Source of the DNA: Auriscalpium vulgare
Lineage: Eukaryota; Basidiomycota; Agaricomycetes; Russulales; Auriscalpiaceae
Direction: 5' to 3'
Length of the DNA stretch: 64,000 nt
Assembly: GCA_019915015.1 (NCBI GenBank)
Contig: JAHBBC010000034.1
Coordinates: 304,154-368,153, forward strand
The translations under genes were made by a program, and so were the position numbers. The notes beneath the pieces are model-generated. The model was given only the letters and a program-made list of their open reading frames with translations, had not been told where the DNA came from and did not search any database. This document shows positions 41,970 through 53,292 of the stretch, piece after piece (within the stretch, counting starts at the first letter, position 1; each line of letters begins with the position of its first letter).

Positions 41970-44467
41970 ATTGTGATTTGCAAAATGGAGGAGAATCACT
42001 GAAAAAAAAAGAGTTCAGAGGTCCTCGACCTGTGGGCTGCGGCGCCACCAGGTGCCGTGGCTTCGCTCTTGACTCCAACACTTACACATCGCCGCTGCTT
42101 CCCACAACATGTGGCGCGTCGTCGCTGTCGTGCTGACGCGCCACGCGACATTGACAACGTGTATCTCAGCTTCTACTGCGCCTGTGGAGGCGGTTCTGGG
42201 CTCAATCGAGATATCCTATCATGACTGATTCACATATACATGCAATTCTATGGTGCTACTGTGGATAGAAATTACATACATGTGAAAATGAAATATAACT
42301 CTTTTGCCATGAAATACAGCATCAGATAAAACTCTTGGGCATCATAGAAATACATGACATCCAAGCCCTCGATTGAGCCCGGAACCGCCTCCATAGGCGT
42401 AGTGGAAGCCAAGACACACATTGTCGACGTCGTGTGGTGCGTCAGCACAATGGTGACGACGCTGATACACCTTGCTCCATGCTGCGAGGCAATCATTACA
42501 GAATTTTCACACTTTCATCAAGTCAACAGACACACAATTCCGAAGATCGCAGCATCGCACAGCAGTGCTCCGACCACCCGATTAGTTCTTCCGACCGCTC
42601 GCAAGATTGGACTCTTGCAGAGCAGTCACGCAATCGGAATCATACCTTGGACACCACACTCGCGCCAGCAACACCGTTGCACACATCACACGCAGTCATC
42701 CAACCACTTGCTCATTGTTCCAACTGCCGCCACACGACCTCAAGCACAGCATCTCCCACAGCTGTCATAACGCACCGGAATTCCATCAGACATTTTGATT
42801 CTTGGGATCGTTGTTTCAGCACGTGCGCCACATCTCTCCGACGTCTCTGCGACTTCCGAGTACCCCCACAGTTGCGCCATTGTCCTCCAACCATTGTCCA
42901 GCTCAGTGCTCAAGTTCGCGCTACATATATTCGATCCCGATCGTTCTGCGGTCGGACCAGCACTCCGATTATCCCTCCACCGCTCTGACCATTGCACACG
43001 CAATACCAGAGCATTCTTCCGACCGTTCGACGAGTCGCAAAATCGCAACACTTACCTGCAGCCCCCTCACACATCGGAGTGTATTCTACCACTCGCCAGC
43101 CACACCTCCATTGTCTCCTTTTCTAGTTGTAATGTCTTGTTCGACTCTGTAGGATGTCTCTCCCGCACTCCTTGATAGCGCAGATTGTTTTCCATGTGCT
43201 TGCACTGTCCTCCTGATAAGCGCTGATCACTTGCTCTACATTGTTCTATACAGCCTCTTGACTCTCCTCCATTGTCTGTACCATGTGCAACTTGCACACC
43301 ATCGTTTGCTTTTGTTCCGACCATTTTCCTTTATTCCGACTTCATTCTTGATCGGACTTGTACTGCAGCAGTCGAAACATATAAATAGCGGTCGCATCCA
43401 TACTGCAATACAGATTCGGTTCCCCCCCATGGTTCAGATCTCATTTGGAGCACAGCATCTCCGTCTCTATTGTATAGTTAGCTCGAGGCAAGCTCTGTCA
43501 CCTTTGCCTTTGCCTTTGTCTTCGTCGTCGTCTCACGCACTCAGCTCATTGTTCTCCTCCCTCTCATCTTATTCCATCATCATTGCATCCGCTGTTGCCC
43601 TCGCACTTCATCGCTCCGAGTGTCTTGTGACATCGGAGATCACAATTGTGTTCCGCTCGTCCCGCAGCGATCACAACATGAATCGGTGTACTTGCACCAC
43701 TCATCCCTATCTTCCGCCCATCGCCCCCGCTCCTCTGACCATCCACACGGTTCTGTGTCATTGCCTGCATGACTCATCGTTGCTCCTACCGTCTTGGGAC
43801 ATGAGAGATCCCAGCCTCACTTCCATTTGTCCTGTCGCGGTTGCACCCTCGATCGCACTTACTCCCACCACTCGATCCGACATTCCGACCTGTGCCTCTA
43901 CTCATCCGACCGTTCGCACGATCGCAACAGTTCAGCGTTGTTGACCGCACCCCTTGTTGTTGTTTCGATCACCTCGCAACGCCGTCGCGCATCACGCATT
44001 AGAGCCACACTCTGCACACCTTTGTCGACGGTTGTACGCACTGCGTCCAGTTTCTCACAGTCACTCGCACCACGTGTCCTCACCTCCGGACCCTCGTCGG
44101 CACAGTTCTCCGACCGTTTGTGCACTCTGATCCACCTTTCCGACCGCACACACCTCCTGCGCACCACGTCGGAGACACGCATCCGATCATCTTCGGGACC
44201 CTGACACCCACTCGCACACACACATCATCACGGTACCCTCCTCAGCGCTCTAGGTATCTGGTATCACACACATTTACCACCCTACTACTTGTGGGTGCCC
44301 GTCAACACGTCACATGTTGTGGGAAGCAGCAGCGAGAGTGCGGCGGCTATATGTAAGTGTCAGAGTCAAGAGCGGAGCCGCGGCACCCGGTGGCGCCACA
44401 GCCAACGGGTCGAGGACCTTTGAACTCTTTTTGTTCAGTGATTCTCATCCATTTTGCAAATCACAAT
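41970..44467. mobile_element. inner inverted-repeat unit, 2.5 kb
   Basis: The left arm 41970..42117 and right arm about 44305..44467 are inverted copies. The termini read attgtgatttgcaaaatgg, and internal blocks read aatcactgaa...gagttca and gtcctcgacc. The 4-bp string AATG flanks both ends (41966..41969 and 44468..44471), a possible target duplication. No coding gene was found inside. Confidence 0.6.
42449..43095. repeat. diverged direct duplication, inner copy (pairs with 44608..45245)
   Basis: Shares many blocks in the same order with 44608..45245, e.g. gaggcaatcatt versus caggcaatcatt, accttggaca, and a 'ctcaagcaca(g/a)catctcccacagctgtca' block (20-nt core cacatctcccacagctgt with substitutions). 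Similarity is visible but low, so the duplication is old. The inner copy's minus-strand frame is broken by stops. Confidence 0.65.
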
Positions 44468-44595
44468 AATGCAAACACAATATATAGAGTTGAGAAAACA
44501 TAGCCAATACATCTCTACCATCTGTGTCCAGATCATCTTAATGGTTACAAGTGCTCACTCTTTGTAGGATATCATATATATAATACATGATAGGG

Positions 44596-44796
44596 CTAAG
44601 CAATAGGTTGATACGCCTTGTTACATGCTGCCAGGCAATCATTGGGGAATTTTTGCCCTTTTGTCAAGTCGACAGCCACGTAATAATTTGGGAAATTGAG
44701 GTGTTTCACAGCAACAGCAGCGTTCAGACCATTCAAGTAGTCTTTCCGAATGTTTGCAAGGTAGGAGCCAGAGTTCTCACCATTGCAGTCTTGCAA
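44596..44796 (-). other. 66-codon frame in outer duplicated segment, possible captured fragment
   Basis: The minus-strand frame includes SGSYLANIRKDYLNGLNA and FPNDCLAACNKAYQPIA. The homologous frame in the inner copy near 42449-42640 has stop codons. The family is not recognised. It could be a fragment of a captured host or transposon gene or a chance frame. Confidence 0.3.
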
Positions 44797-45364
44797 AACA
44801 TTTCATGATCAAAAGTGCACCTTGGACAGCACCCTTGAACCATCAACCCAGTGGCACGACCTGCACATAGTTGTCCAACCTGCTCTCATCATTCCAATGG
44901 CCACCACGCAACCTCAAGCACAACATCTCCCACAGCTGTCACAACTCGTCAGAATGCCATCAGACATGTTTACTGTTGAGATTGTCATCAGAATGTGTGC
45001 ACAATGCCACTCCAGTTACTGTGACATCTGTATTCCTCTGCAGTCGCACCATTGTCCACCTCAGTTCTTGTACTCGCACTGCATCATTCTGATCCTGATT
45101 GTTTTGTATTTTCATTAGCGTCCCGATTATTGCCTCAGGAATCGGACCACCATTCCGGAGCATTCTTACCGGAAGAATGATCACAACGTCACAACATTGC
45201 AACACTCACCTCCGACCACCTAGTGCATCGGAGCATGCAGGACGTTGAGCTACCACCCAATGATAGAGACAATCCCCAAGCCTAAACTGTCAGCAATTTT
45301 GCTTGGGTATATTTAATGGCCAAGCCCCTCTCCCCCCTGCCCCCTAAATGATTAAGAGTAATTG

Positions 45365-45367
45365 TAC
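45365..45367. repeat. 3-bp target duplication (TAC), upper copy
   Basis: Matches 40689..40691. It encodes a Val codon (GTA) in the transposase frame. Confidence 0.75.
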
Positions 45368-47708
45368 TGCCATGCTTGCGCTGGCCATTTCCCACCAAGT
45401 CTTATACTGACTCTGTCTTTTTAAAAACGGATCTCTGATTGGACCACTAAAAACTGGAGGAAGAGTGATCATGGCCTCGCTGACCAGCCTACCAAACTCT
45501 CTAGCCTTTTCAGTTGTCAAATGCATGCTTTCTCCCAGAGAACTGTGTACAGTCCATATGTCCCACAGATATGCCATGCAGTTTTCATATATCAGGTGAA
45601 ATGGATCCAATGGAAAAAATGAGGGATGTACAAAGGCAGGCATTGCCATACATAAAGGCATTCTTGAAACCCCTGTGTCTCGAGTGATATTGGCACGAGC
45701 AGCCTTTGTCCTGGCTCTACTCAATTCCTCAAGAGTCTTTCTATATCCATATTCATTTCGCAGGGGTAACTTGAGAAAGTCATAGGTTGGACGAGACGGA
45801 TTATATTTCTCTCGGTCTGGAGGACTAGATGGATAATACTGAGGTTTTGAACCTTTTTTCAAAGATGACACAGCACCTCGCATCATACTAAATCTGTCAC
45901 CATAAATAGCTGTATGTCCAGCCATACCATTGAGCTTTGCAGAGCCTAGCATATCCCCAAGGATCATACATAAATATGCTCTGTGTATGAAATATGAATT
46001 GTCTATGATATCCCATATCCATATTCCTTCAGAGAGTTGCATCATTTGACGGAATATTCCAAACATGTATGATTCTATATGTCCAGGTGCCAAAGGCCCA
46101 GGGATTACCAGTGATAAAATGACATTATGAGCCTTGTATCGCAGCTCAGCTGGAAGGTTTAACAATATCAGGACCAAAATCCATGTGTCAGACTGTTTTT
46201 TCATGGTCAATTGTGCACCATCAGTTGATAAAGCCAATGCAATATCTCTATGGTCTTTGAATATTCCCATTTGCTTATAGTGATACATATGCACAGACCC
46301 ACTTGGAAAATCAGAGAATTTCTGAGCACCAGACCCAACAGCCAACAAATCTAGAGCCTGCTTTAAGTATTGATCTCTACTGCGCATCAACTTTGATGTA
46401 TCAGCATTTGCAAACAAGGCTCGAATTGTTGGAGCTATAGGCAATGACAACATTTGCGCTCGAGGAATTAAAGGAGATCTTGCATTTTTCCTTGGTTTAT
46501 ATCGAGGCTGCCCACATAGCTTTCCATTTTTCACATAGGAACAGTGGGTTAACTTCTCAAATTCTCCTGTGTATGCTAGGCAGCTATTCAAGCACATATC
46601 TGTCTTCTCTGGTATCAGGCCTGTGACTTTGCTAGCTAGCTTCCTGACATTATATAGACTTAGTACTTCAATCCCAGTGTTTTCTTGCAGATTGTGACCA
46701 TGGCCACTGTAGGCTTTAACTGTGCCATTTGTTTTCTTCCAGGTCACCCAGTGCTGCAATGATAGTCTTTCTGACTGTGTAAGTACTTCTTTTGAAGGAA
46801 TGTCACCTGCAGCTGCAGGGCAGGTATAGCCATCCAGAAGTAATTCCCTTTGTTTGGCTGCTATATCAGGGAGGGTCTGATCTGTATCATCTGCCATAGC
46901 AACATCCACATCTGAGTCTTCAGTTGATTCATGATCAGAGCTACTAGCAGCCAGTTCTGCAGGCTCTTCAGCAATGTCCAATATGACATCTCCACTGTCA
47001 CTTTGGCCATCACTGTCATCACTGCTTGCAGCAGTATCCTTGAAACTTGTATGACCTTCTTCAGTATCATCATTATCAGAAGCATCTGTCTGTTTTTGAG
47101 CAGTATTGTCATCACAAAAATCTATATCAAGATCCATTGAGGCCTGATAAGACAGCTCTAGGCCTGTACTGGAGTTAGAAGGATGGAATAGTGAGTATTG
47201 TTGCATTATACCAGGTGATCCTTCTAAGGCTACAAGTAGTGACAATCAGTATGATTACAAGATATTAAGATTCCCTCTCACCTTCATCATGAGCTACTGG
47301 AGCTTCCTCAAATAGATCTGTTTGAGAGTTAAAAGTTGGCAGAATCTGAAGCCAATGTGCATCTTACCAGCTACAAGTTCTACAAGATGATGAGCATCAG
47401 AGGTTATTTGAAGAGTGGGATATTCACTTACCTTCATATGCCTCTGAACTCTTTTGGGGCTGACTATCTTCAGCTAACACAGAATATAAGAAGGTAGTAG
47501 AAGCACAGTCATATGATAACATACTAGCAGCCTTGCATTTAGAGAGTTCTATCTTGCAGAGCTCTATACACTGCTGAATATGGGCTGCAAATTCTGGTGT
47601 GTGCTCGGAATTTTTGAAGAGCTTCCGATCATTTGCAAGATGTTTCGTCAGCGTGCTAACTTTTAATGATTTTCCAGGGATACAGCTTGTGCAGAAGCAT
47701 GTTGGCAT
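45368..47708 (-). pseudogene. CACTA Tnp2-type transposase, N-terminal part (severed)
   Basis: Starts MPTCFCTSCIPGKSLKVSTLTKH (47708), a Cys-containing N-terminus usual for basidiomycete CACTA transposases. Small introns lie between 47245 and 47424, then one long exon follows. An acidic Asp/Ser-rich segment precedes the Tnp2-like core: HRDIALALSTDGAQL, DTWILVLILLNLPAELRYKA, LVIPGPLAPGHIES and a TAIYGDRFSMMRGAV block. The frame is open to 45365, where the nested element begins; the residues read beyond (QLLLII) belong to the inserted element's end. Before insertion the protein continued into 40688..39675. Loss of the C-terminal part probably abolishes activity. Confidence 0.85.
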
Positions 47709-47789
47709 GACGGTTGGTGCGAGTTGTGGATGGTGGTAGGAAGAGCGAGCGAGCGATGGACAAAGATAAGTCCGGTCCGGATCGATCCA

Positions 47790-48022
47790 CCCACGCGCGA
47801 ATATGGACAGGCGGAGCCCTCGTCAACGCACCATGCCATTGCTACCTCTCGCGGCATTGGCAACGTGCTCTCCACGCCCATTTCGATCGCGCTCAGATCT
47901 ACGCGCGCGAGGAGCGGGATTGCCCACCAGAAGACAGGCTCCGACATCGCGGACGGGCGCTTTGAGAACATGATCGTGTATGTCGGGACATGTTTTGCTG
48001 GTGCTGCGCTCGTGGCCTCTCG
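47790..48022 (+). pseudogene. MFS transporter fragment (C-terminal transmembrane part)
   Basis: One frame reads ATSRGIGNVLSTPISIAL, a degenerate loop, then SDIADGRFENMIVYVGTCFAGAALVA. This resembles the penultimate loop and last helix of basidiomycete monocarboxylate-permease-like MFS transporters. The start and the other ten helices are missing, and no upstream continuation was found across the CACTA element. It is probably the remnant of a host gene adjacent to, or cut by, the transposon. Recognition is by eye from family patterns only. Confidence 0.45.
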
Positions 48023-48752
48023 ACACGCGCACAAGACATGTGGTGCGTCCCATCAGTCCGGACCACCTCATATGTCGTGAGTAGTCAATCTTTTTTCTGT
48101 CAACCCCATGTAGATTCATCCGCTATGGAACAAATTCCATCGGCCGGTCGTCTCGCCACAAAAAATGGCCATGCGCTTTCATCCTCTTCCTCCACATCGA
48201 CACATCCATCGAATCTGCCAGCGGAACGGACGCAGCATCCGACGAGGGAGAAGCCAACTCAGCTCGGCTTGAGTCGGAGACTGCGTTACTTGCAGCTTAC
48301 AAGGCCTAGGTACGGCTCCGATCGAGCTCGCAGCATGCGGGGATGTGCGATTCCGCGAGGCGTTAACTTCGAAGCTGACTCTCCCTTTACAGTGTAAATG
48401 TATCTCGTTTGTACATCATCCTGCACGATACCCACCCAGCGCATAGCCCGTCATCATGACATCTCAAGCCACACAAGAATTCCATATTTATCACCCTCAC
48501 AGAGTCCGTGGTCTTCCTGCGCGGTGTCGACATCTCGGGACGCCGTCAGACCCAGCCGTCCATGCTGCGTGCCTCAACTTCACATACACCAGAAGAGCCG
48601 CGGGGCAGAGGTCGAACCCGGCGGCGCACGAGCGCAGACCACACAAATTCTCAGCGCGACGCCGTCTCGCAGCGCGTACTTGCGCTCCCCGTCGCCTTTC
48701 TCCCCCGAGCGCATGCACGACGACTACGACCCGGTCCACAGGCCGATGCATC

Positions 48753-49493
48753 CTACCCGTATCGCATACCCCGCACCGCGCACTGGACCACCAGCCCTGG
48801 CATTTCCTCCTCCAGCCCGCGCACCCACGCTTTATCAACGCCGCACCCTACCACATTCAGCATCTCCAGTGCTTGCCCCACGCGCGCGCGCTCTGCAAGG
48901 CACAGCGGCAGCGTGTCCGCCAGCACCGGCCGTCCCGTCGCTGGCCGCCCACCGCTTCTTGAAGTCCACGCCGGTGATGACAAGGGCCGACAGCGCCAGC
49001 AGCAATTCCCGGAGCGCAGCAGAGCGAGTGCGAGGCGGCGTCGTCCTCGAGCACGATGCGCCGCAACCTCGACGCCCGCTCTAACGGCGCAAGCAACACG
49101 GACTTGTGGACGGCGCTGCGCACCGCGAGCTCCTCGAGATGCACTCCACAAATGTCTCGAGAGCGGCCTGCGCGAGGTACGGCCCGACTGCGGTCCCGTG
49201 CACGACCACTTCCGTGGCGGGCGCGTCGTCCGCATCGCCAGCGTGCCCGGACGTTACTGTCCGTCCACCAGAGTATCCGGCTCAATGTGCACGCGCCTAA
49301 TGGGAGAGGCGCGGGGGGAAACGCATGCAGCTAGCGCGGGGAAGAACATGGACAGTGCGGAGGAGAACGCTGCGGGCTCGACGTCTCTGCCTTCTAAAAG
49401 GTGGCACGAAAGACGAACATCTGTAGGAAGCGCGAGGTGCGTGAGGAGCAGGCGCGCTTCTGCGGGGTCCATCAAGTGACTAATTTGGCGCAT
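48753..49493 (-). pseudogene. decayed F-box/LRR-type gene, C-terminal remnant
   Basis: Minus-strand frames contain segments that look like the C-terminal repeats of Agaricomycete F-box proteins: LLTHLALPTDVRLSCHLLEG followed by ALSMFFPALAA, HLEELAVRSAVHK then SRLRRIVLEDDA, and ADTLPLCLAERARVGQALEM. They fall in different frames with no convincing introns between them, so the gene appears broken by indels. No F-box motif was found. The long Arg-rich plus-strand frame over the same DNA is regarded as a shadow. Confidence 0.4.
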
Positions 49494-50362
49494 TTTCTCC
49501 AGTGCGATTGGGTTCCTCGTTGATCATGGTTAGGGTGGCGTATAGCATCAAATGCTCTAACGCGCGCATTCTTCCCAGTCCGGACTCGGTGAAGCTTCGC
49601 CGCGCATACGCGCAGAGCCCGGCGGTGGCATCCCGACATCATCGACAGCTTCACGGACGACATGTGCAGAACGATATACGGCTGGCATCCAGCCCCACGG
49701 CCTTGCAGCGTACCATGCAGAGCTACTCACACGTACTACGCATCACTGCAAGCACGGTGCCGCACAGCGGGATGCCCATTGATGTCACCAATCCCGCGTT
49801 GGCGGTAACTTACACTGCGGCAGTCGGCGTAGCCCCGCGACGTTACTTCACGAGTTCCACGGACGGCGGAGGAAGGCGAGGTGTGCCGACATACGCCGTG
49901 TGAAGACATGCAGGCGAACAGGTTGTCGTATAGCCCTGTGGAGAATACTTCAATGTCATTGTTGTTCTATGGCATGTGCACATCATTGCACCTTGTGCTC
50001 CTGAGCTTACATCGAAACCAAGTACGGAAGATGGGCTGTTAGTTTTGTAGTATGACACAATGCGGGCTACGATATCCAAGGAACGTGAGTGCGTGAGGCG
50101 CACGTGAGGTATTTGCACAAGCCAGGAAGCTGCACGGAAACACCATCTTTGCAATGACACGCGCTCGCTTATCTCGGCTGTCTCAGACGGCAACATATTG
50201 ACTTGCCGGCGGCCGGTTCCGGCACCTCGTACGGGAAATACACCAAGCCCATAGGTCTATGCTGCTCAAATACACTTGCAAGGCAATTGAAACGACATCT
50301 AGGATGATACGCTGGCGTTGTGTAAATGCAACGCTCGGCCGCCGCTTCTGGGTGTGATCCAC
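49494..50362. other. intergenic, upstream of the kinase gene
   Basis: No gene recognised. The part before 50363 should hold the promoter of the FunK1-type gene. Confidence 0.45.
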
Positions 50363-51988
50363 ATGTCAAGTCCAGCGTCGTTCGTCGACGGCAGCGAGTC
50401 CGACGCGGGCGGCTCTCCTCAGCCTGAGTCTCCTCTTCCACCGCCTGCGCCTCCTCTTCCATACTTCCCTCCTCCTCAAAGCGCAGAGGTACACAGTAGA
50501 GGTCTCCGTGCCGAACGGCCTGTCGACGATAAAGGTATCAGGTTGGATCGCAACATCACCATCATAGACACAGCGCGATCGAACTTCAGTCGCAACATGA
50601 ACCCCTTGCATCAGCAGTCCGAGAAAGTGAAGGAGCAGCGGGCTTTCAACAAGGAATCGATGAACAACGCCGTGACGAACCCAGAATTGATCTATCATGT
50701 TACAGAACCCGCGCAAGATTGGTTCGAAATACCTGAAGGCTTGGATGAGGCCGTCCAGCTCCTCGAAGATGCCGGCGCATGGAACGACCACAATATGGAC
50801 GAGCCGCTAACCCGCATATCCGCTATCTTCAAGGATACCTTGAAGGGTCGCTTCTTGTCAGAGACTATTTTCGAACGCTATGTCAATGCGGTGGTCTCAT
50901 TCGTGATGGCTGAGGTGGAAGAGGAAACTGTGCGTATGGGATCTCAGGTTGATATGGTCTCGCTCATCGTGAACCCAGGTGCCTCGACGCTACTCCGGGG
51001 TGTACTACAAGAAGCCGATGCCTGGCGATGGCAACGCACGCGAACCAGATGGTGTCTGGTCGCGACTTGTCGCAGAACATTGGAGACACGTCCACGCCCT
51101 CTTCGAGATCACCACATCTTTGAAGAAGGAAGTTCACGAGGAGACCGTTATCCAGAAGGCGCAAGAAATCTTCCGAGCCCAGTTCGCTCGTCGGTTCGTC
51201 ATAGCTGCCATCATAACTCCCGAACTCATCCGCCTTTTCTACATCGATCGTCTTGGCTGTGTTCATCATGACTACCGCAACGATCCCGCCACCTTGCTCC
51301 GCATCATCATAACACTGGCCTTGGCACCGGACCACGCTCTGGGCATCGACGAGACCATCACGCTCGACGAATCCGGCGAACCCGTTGCCATAATGTACCG
51401 AGAGGTGAACTACACGGTCAAGGAGATGATCTACAAGCACTACGGCATGCACGGTGTGGGATCCACGGCATACCTCGTCTACCATGGGCAAGACTACTAC
51501 GTGATCACGGATAGCTGGCCTGACCACAGTGCCAAACGCACACACAGCGACTTTCTCCGCAAAGCCGCTCAGAAGGGAGTCTCCGGCGTCCCCAGGCTCA
51601 TAGACAACCTCGAGGAAGAAATCGTCCCCGTTATTGGAGGGGTGCCGGACCATCAAAGGATCCAGGATTTCCGGCGGCCCTTCTCGAGGAGAAAATGGGG
51701 CGGCATCACTGCGTCGGGCTTGCATACCTTTGTCACGGACCCCGACCCCAGATGGGACATTCCGCCTCAGGCAGCGGAGGGCGGCGTTGCAGCGGAGGGC
51801 GAAGCGGAGGGCGGCGTCGAAGTGGAGGGCGGCGTTGCAGCGGAGGGCGAAGCGGAGGGCGGCGTCGAAGTGGAGGGCGGCGTCGAAGCGGAGGGCGGTG
51901 TCGAAGCGGAGGGCGGCGTCGAAGCGGAGGGCGGCGTCGAAGCGGAGGGCGGCGTCGAAGCGGAGGGCGGCGTCGAAGCGGAGGGCGG
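50363..51988 (+). pseudogene. FunK1-type protein kinase gene, cut by LTR retrotransposon
   Basis: Exon 1 (50363..50929, MSSPASFVDGSESDAGG...) and exon 2 from 50979 are joined by a 49-nt intron with gtgcgt donor, so no frameshift is needed. The product shows the N-terminal FunK1 region (DGVWSRLVAEHWRHVHALFE, FVIAAIITPELIRLFYIDR, LLRIIITLALAP) and the kinase N-lobe pattern GSTAYLVYHGQDYYVITDSW followed by GVPRLIDN. The sequence then enters an 18-bp minisatellite (EGGVEA repeats), where at 51989 the LTR element begins. The kinase C-lobe with HRD/DFG motifs would lie beyond the element, outside the window. FunK1 kinases are expanded in multicellular basidiomycetes; their roles are largely unknown. 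Translation now runs a few codons into the LTR and stops at 52025. Confidence 0.82.
51770..51988 (+). repeat. 18-bp coding minisatellite in the kinase gene
   Basis: The unit gcggagggcggcgtcgaa encodes AEGGVE. The last six to seven copies are almost perfect. Earlier copies form a 66-bp higher-order repeat with variants (gttgca, gtggag). The LTR element is inserted inside the array. Confidence 0.9.
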
Positions 51989-53282
51989 TGATGGACACAA
52001 CCAGGTAGTAGGGCGGAATGCGTAACGTAGCACCAATCCCTAGAGCGCTGCAGAGATGTCGGTGTGTGTGCGAGCGAGCGTCAGGAGTCCCGGAGTAAGC
52101 GACGACCGTCTCCGATCAATCGTACTGCGATCCGATCGAGAGCGCAGCAGCGACGAGGCGATCGATCGACTCTCCGACCGATCGGAAAGCGAGGCTTCGA
52201 CGTACAACGTCGGAAGGCTGCGACGCGACTGCGATCGAGGACTCGGGCAAAGGGGCAACAACGATGGAACAAGATGAGGGCGATAAGACGGGAAGCGAGA
52301 ACAAAGGCTAAGGCGATGGCTGAGGCTGAGGCGCGAGAGCAGTCAACCGATGTTGACCGCTATACGATACGACGAGGGCGAGAGTGCACGACTTGTGCTC
52401 GGAGCGATGAGGGGGGAACGTAACTTGCATTTCGCAGAGTATCCGACGACTATTTATACGTTGCGATGAGTACAGTGCGTGTCCGATCGAGTAAGTACGG
52501 AAACATCGGAAAGACAAAAGAAAAGATAGCGGCGTCGTGTCAAATGGTGCGGACAATGTGCGAGAGTCATGCGACGGTCAGACGACGAGGAACGAGGCGG
52601 GGGACGATGTCGAGCGAACGATCAGCGCTGTCAAAGGACAAAGGAAACGGCGCGGGAAACGATCCGCTCTGTCGTCGAATGTGGGAAACAGCGTCGGGGA
52701 GCGCGGGAATAGACAAGGAGCACCATATTGAGCATGATAGCGGCGGTCTGATGACGAGGACACGAGGATGCGTCTTCCGATTGCGAACGTTCGGAAAGCA
52801 ACGCTTCCGACGCGCGTCGCGACTGGGTCACGTGTCGATCGCAAGTCGTGTCGTGACTGCGGGGGCGTAGCGCGGGTCGTAAGGCGCTAGGGCGCATCGG
52901 AGGGAAGCGGGCTAGTCGGTAGCGCTGAATCGGAGGACGTCGGGGTAGTCGGGCTCGTGTGGCGGACAATGGGCGAGCGGACAATGGGCGACTGAGGCGG
53001 TACTCGGATGGCGTGAGAGCTCCGGAGCTGCGTAGCGCCGAGCGTGGCTGTCGTGCGACCAGGCTGTACGAGTCTGATGGAAATCTGATGCGTCGTGACG
53101 GGCGTGGGAAATGCTGTGCTGGCGAGCGTGTGGCGACTGGGGGCGCGTGGTGCGAGCAGCGTGGGAGTCGGCGGGGCGTTCCAATCGTGGCGCAGGAAGG
53201 CCGAGGTCACGTGACCGAGGACTTGGTCGAGAATGCGAAAAGACAGTCGAGATCCCCTCCCAGCGCGGGACGGGGCTTGTCA
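51989..53282 (-). repeat. 3' LTR (1294 bp)
   Basis: Near-identical to 62703..63996. Begins TGATGGACACAACC and ends GGGGCTTGTCA on the plus strand. Confidence 0.95.
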
Positions 53283-53292
53283 CCTCCTCCTC
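53283..53292 (-). other. polypurine tract next to 3' LTR
   Basis: On the minus strand GAGGAGGAGG directly abuts the LTR start TGACAAGCCCC, the expected primer for plus-strand DNA synthesis. Confidence 0.85.

Larger units (their letters stand above)
40692..45364. mobile_element. nested 4.67-kb element inside the CACTA transposase gene
   Basis: The termini are short inverted repeats: the left end reads gattactcttaatcgttt and the reverse complement of the right end reads caattactcttaatcattt. A 3-bp direct duplication TAC flanks it. There is no transposase gene, so it appears non-autonomous. It holds three diverged tandem copies of a roughly 0.2-kb unit (about 40780-41640), a tRNA-derived stretch, an inner inverted-repeat unit (41970..44467), and a duplicated segment (42449.. 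and 44608..). The 3-bp TSD fits CACTA or PIF/Harbinger mechanisms, but the termini are neither CACTA nor obviously Harbinger. The superfamily is not assigned. Confidence 0.75.
39675..47708 (-). mobile_element. CACTA (Tnp2-type) DNA transposon, coding span, split by nested insertion
   Basis: A minus-strand transposase gene begins at 47708 and ends at 39675, interrupted by a separate element at 40692..45364. Base composition is clearly more AT-rich than the surrounding genes. The terminal CACTA inverted repeats and the target duplication were not identified, so the element ends are uncertain. The right end must lie before the MFS fragment near 47.79 kb. The transposase is of the fungal Tnp2 (Transposase_21-like) type with a DUF4218-like C-terminal part. 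Confidence 0.75.

Noticed and set aside
41616..41999. 127-codon minus-strand frame over the tRNA-like stretch
   Set aside because: Its central part is simply a translation of the Pol III-type sequence, and its N-terminal part is a (TA)n run.
41997..44441. CACTG...CAGTG as the true ends of a CACTA element
   Set aside because: The inverted repeats continue about 27 bp beyond these pentamers on both sides, so they are internal.
48508..49479. 323-codon plus-strand frame
   Set aside because: Arg/Ser/Thr-rich with no domain. The opposite strand shows F-box-like leucine-rich segments, so this looks like a shadow of GC-rich decayed coding DNA.
50930..50978. frameshift in the FunK1-type gene
   Set aside because: A 49-nt intron with gtgcgt donor and cccag acceptor explains the frame change with phase 0.
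51770..51988. CRISPR-like array
   Set aside because: Direct 18-bp coding tandem repeats without unique spacers, in a eukaryotic gene.
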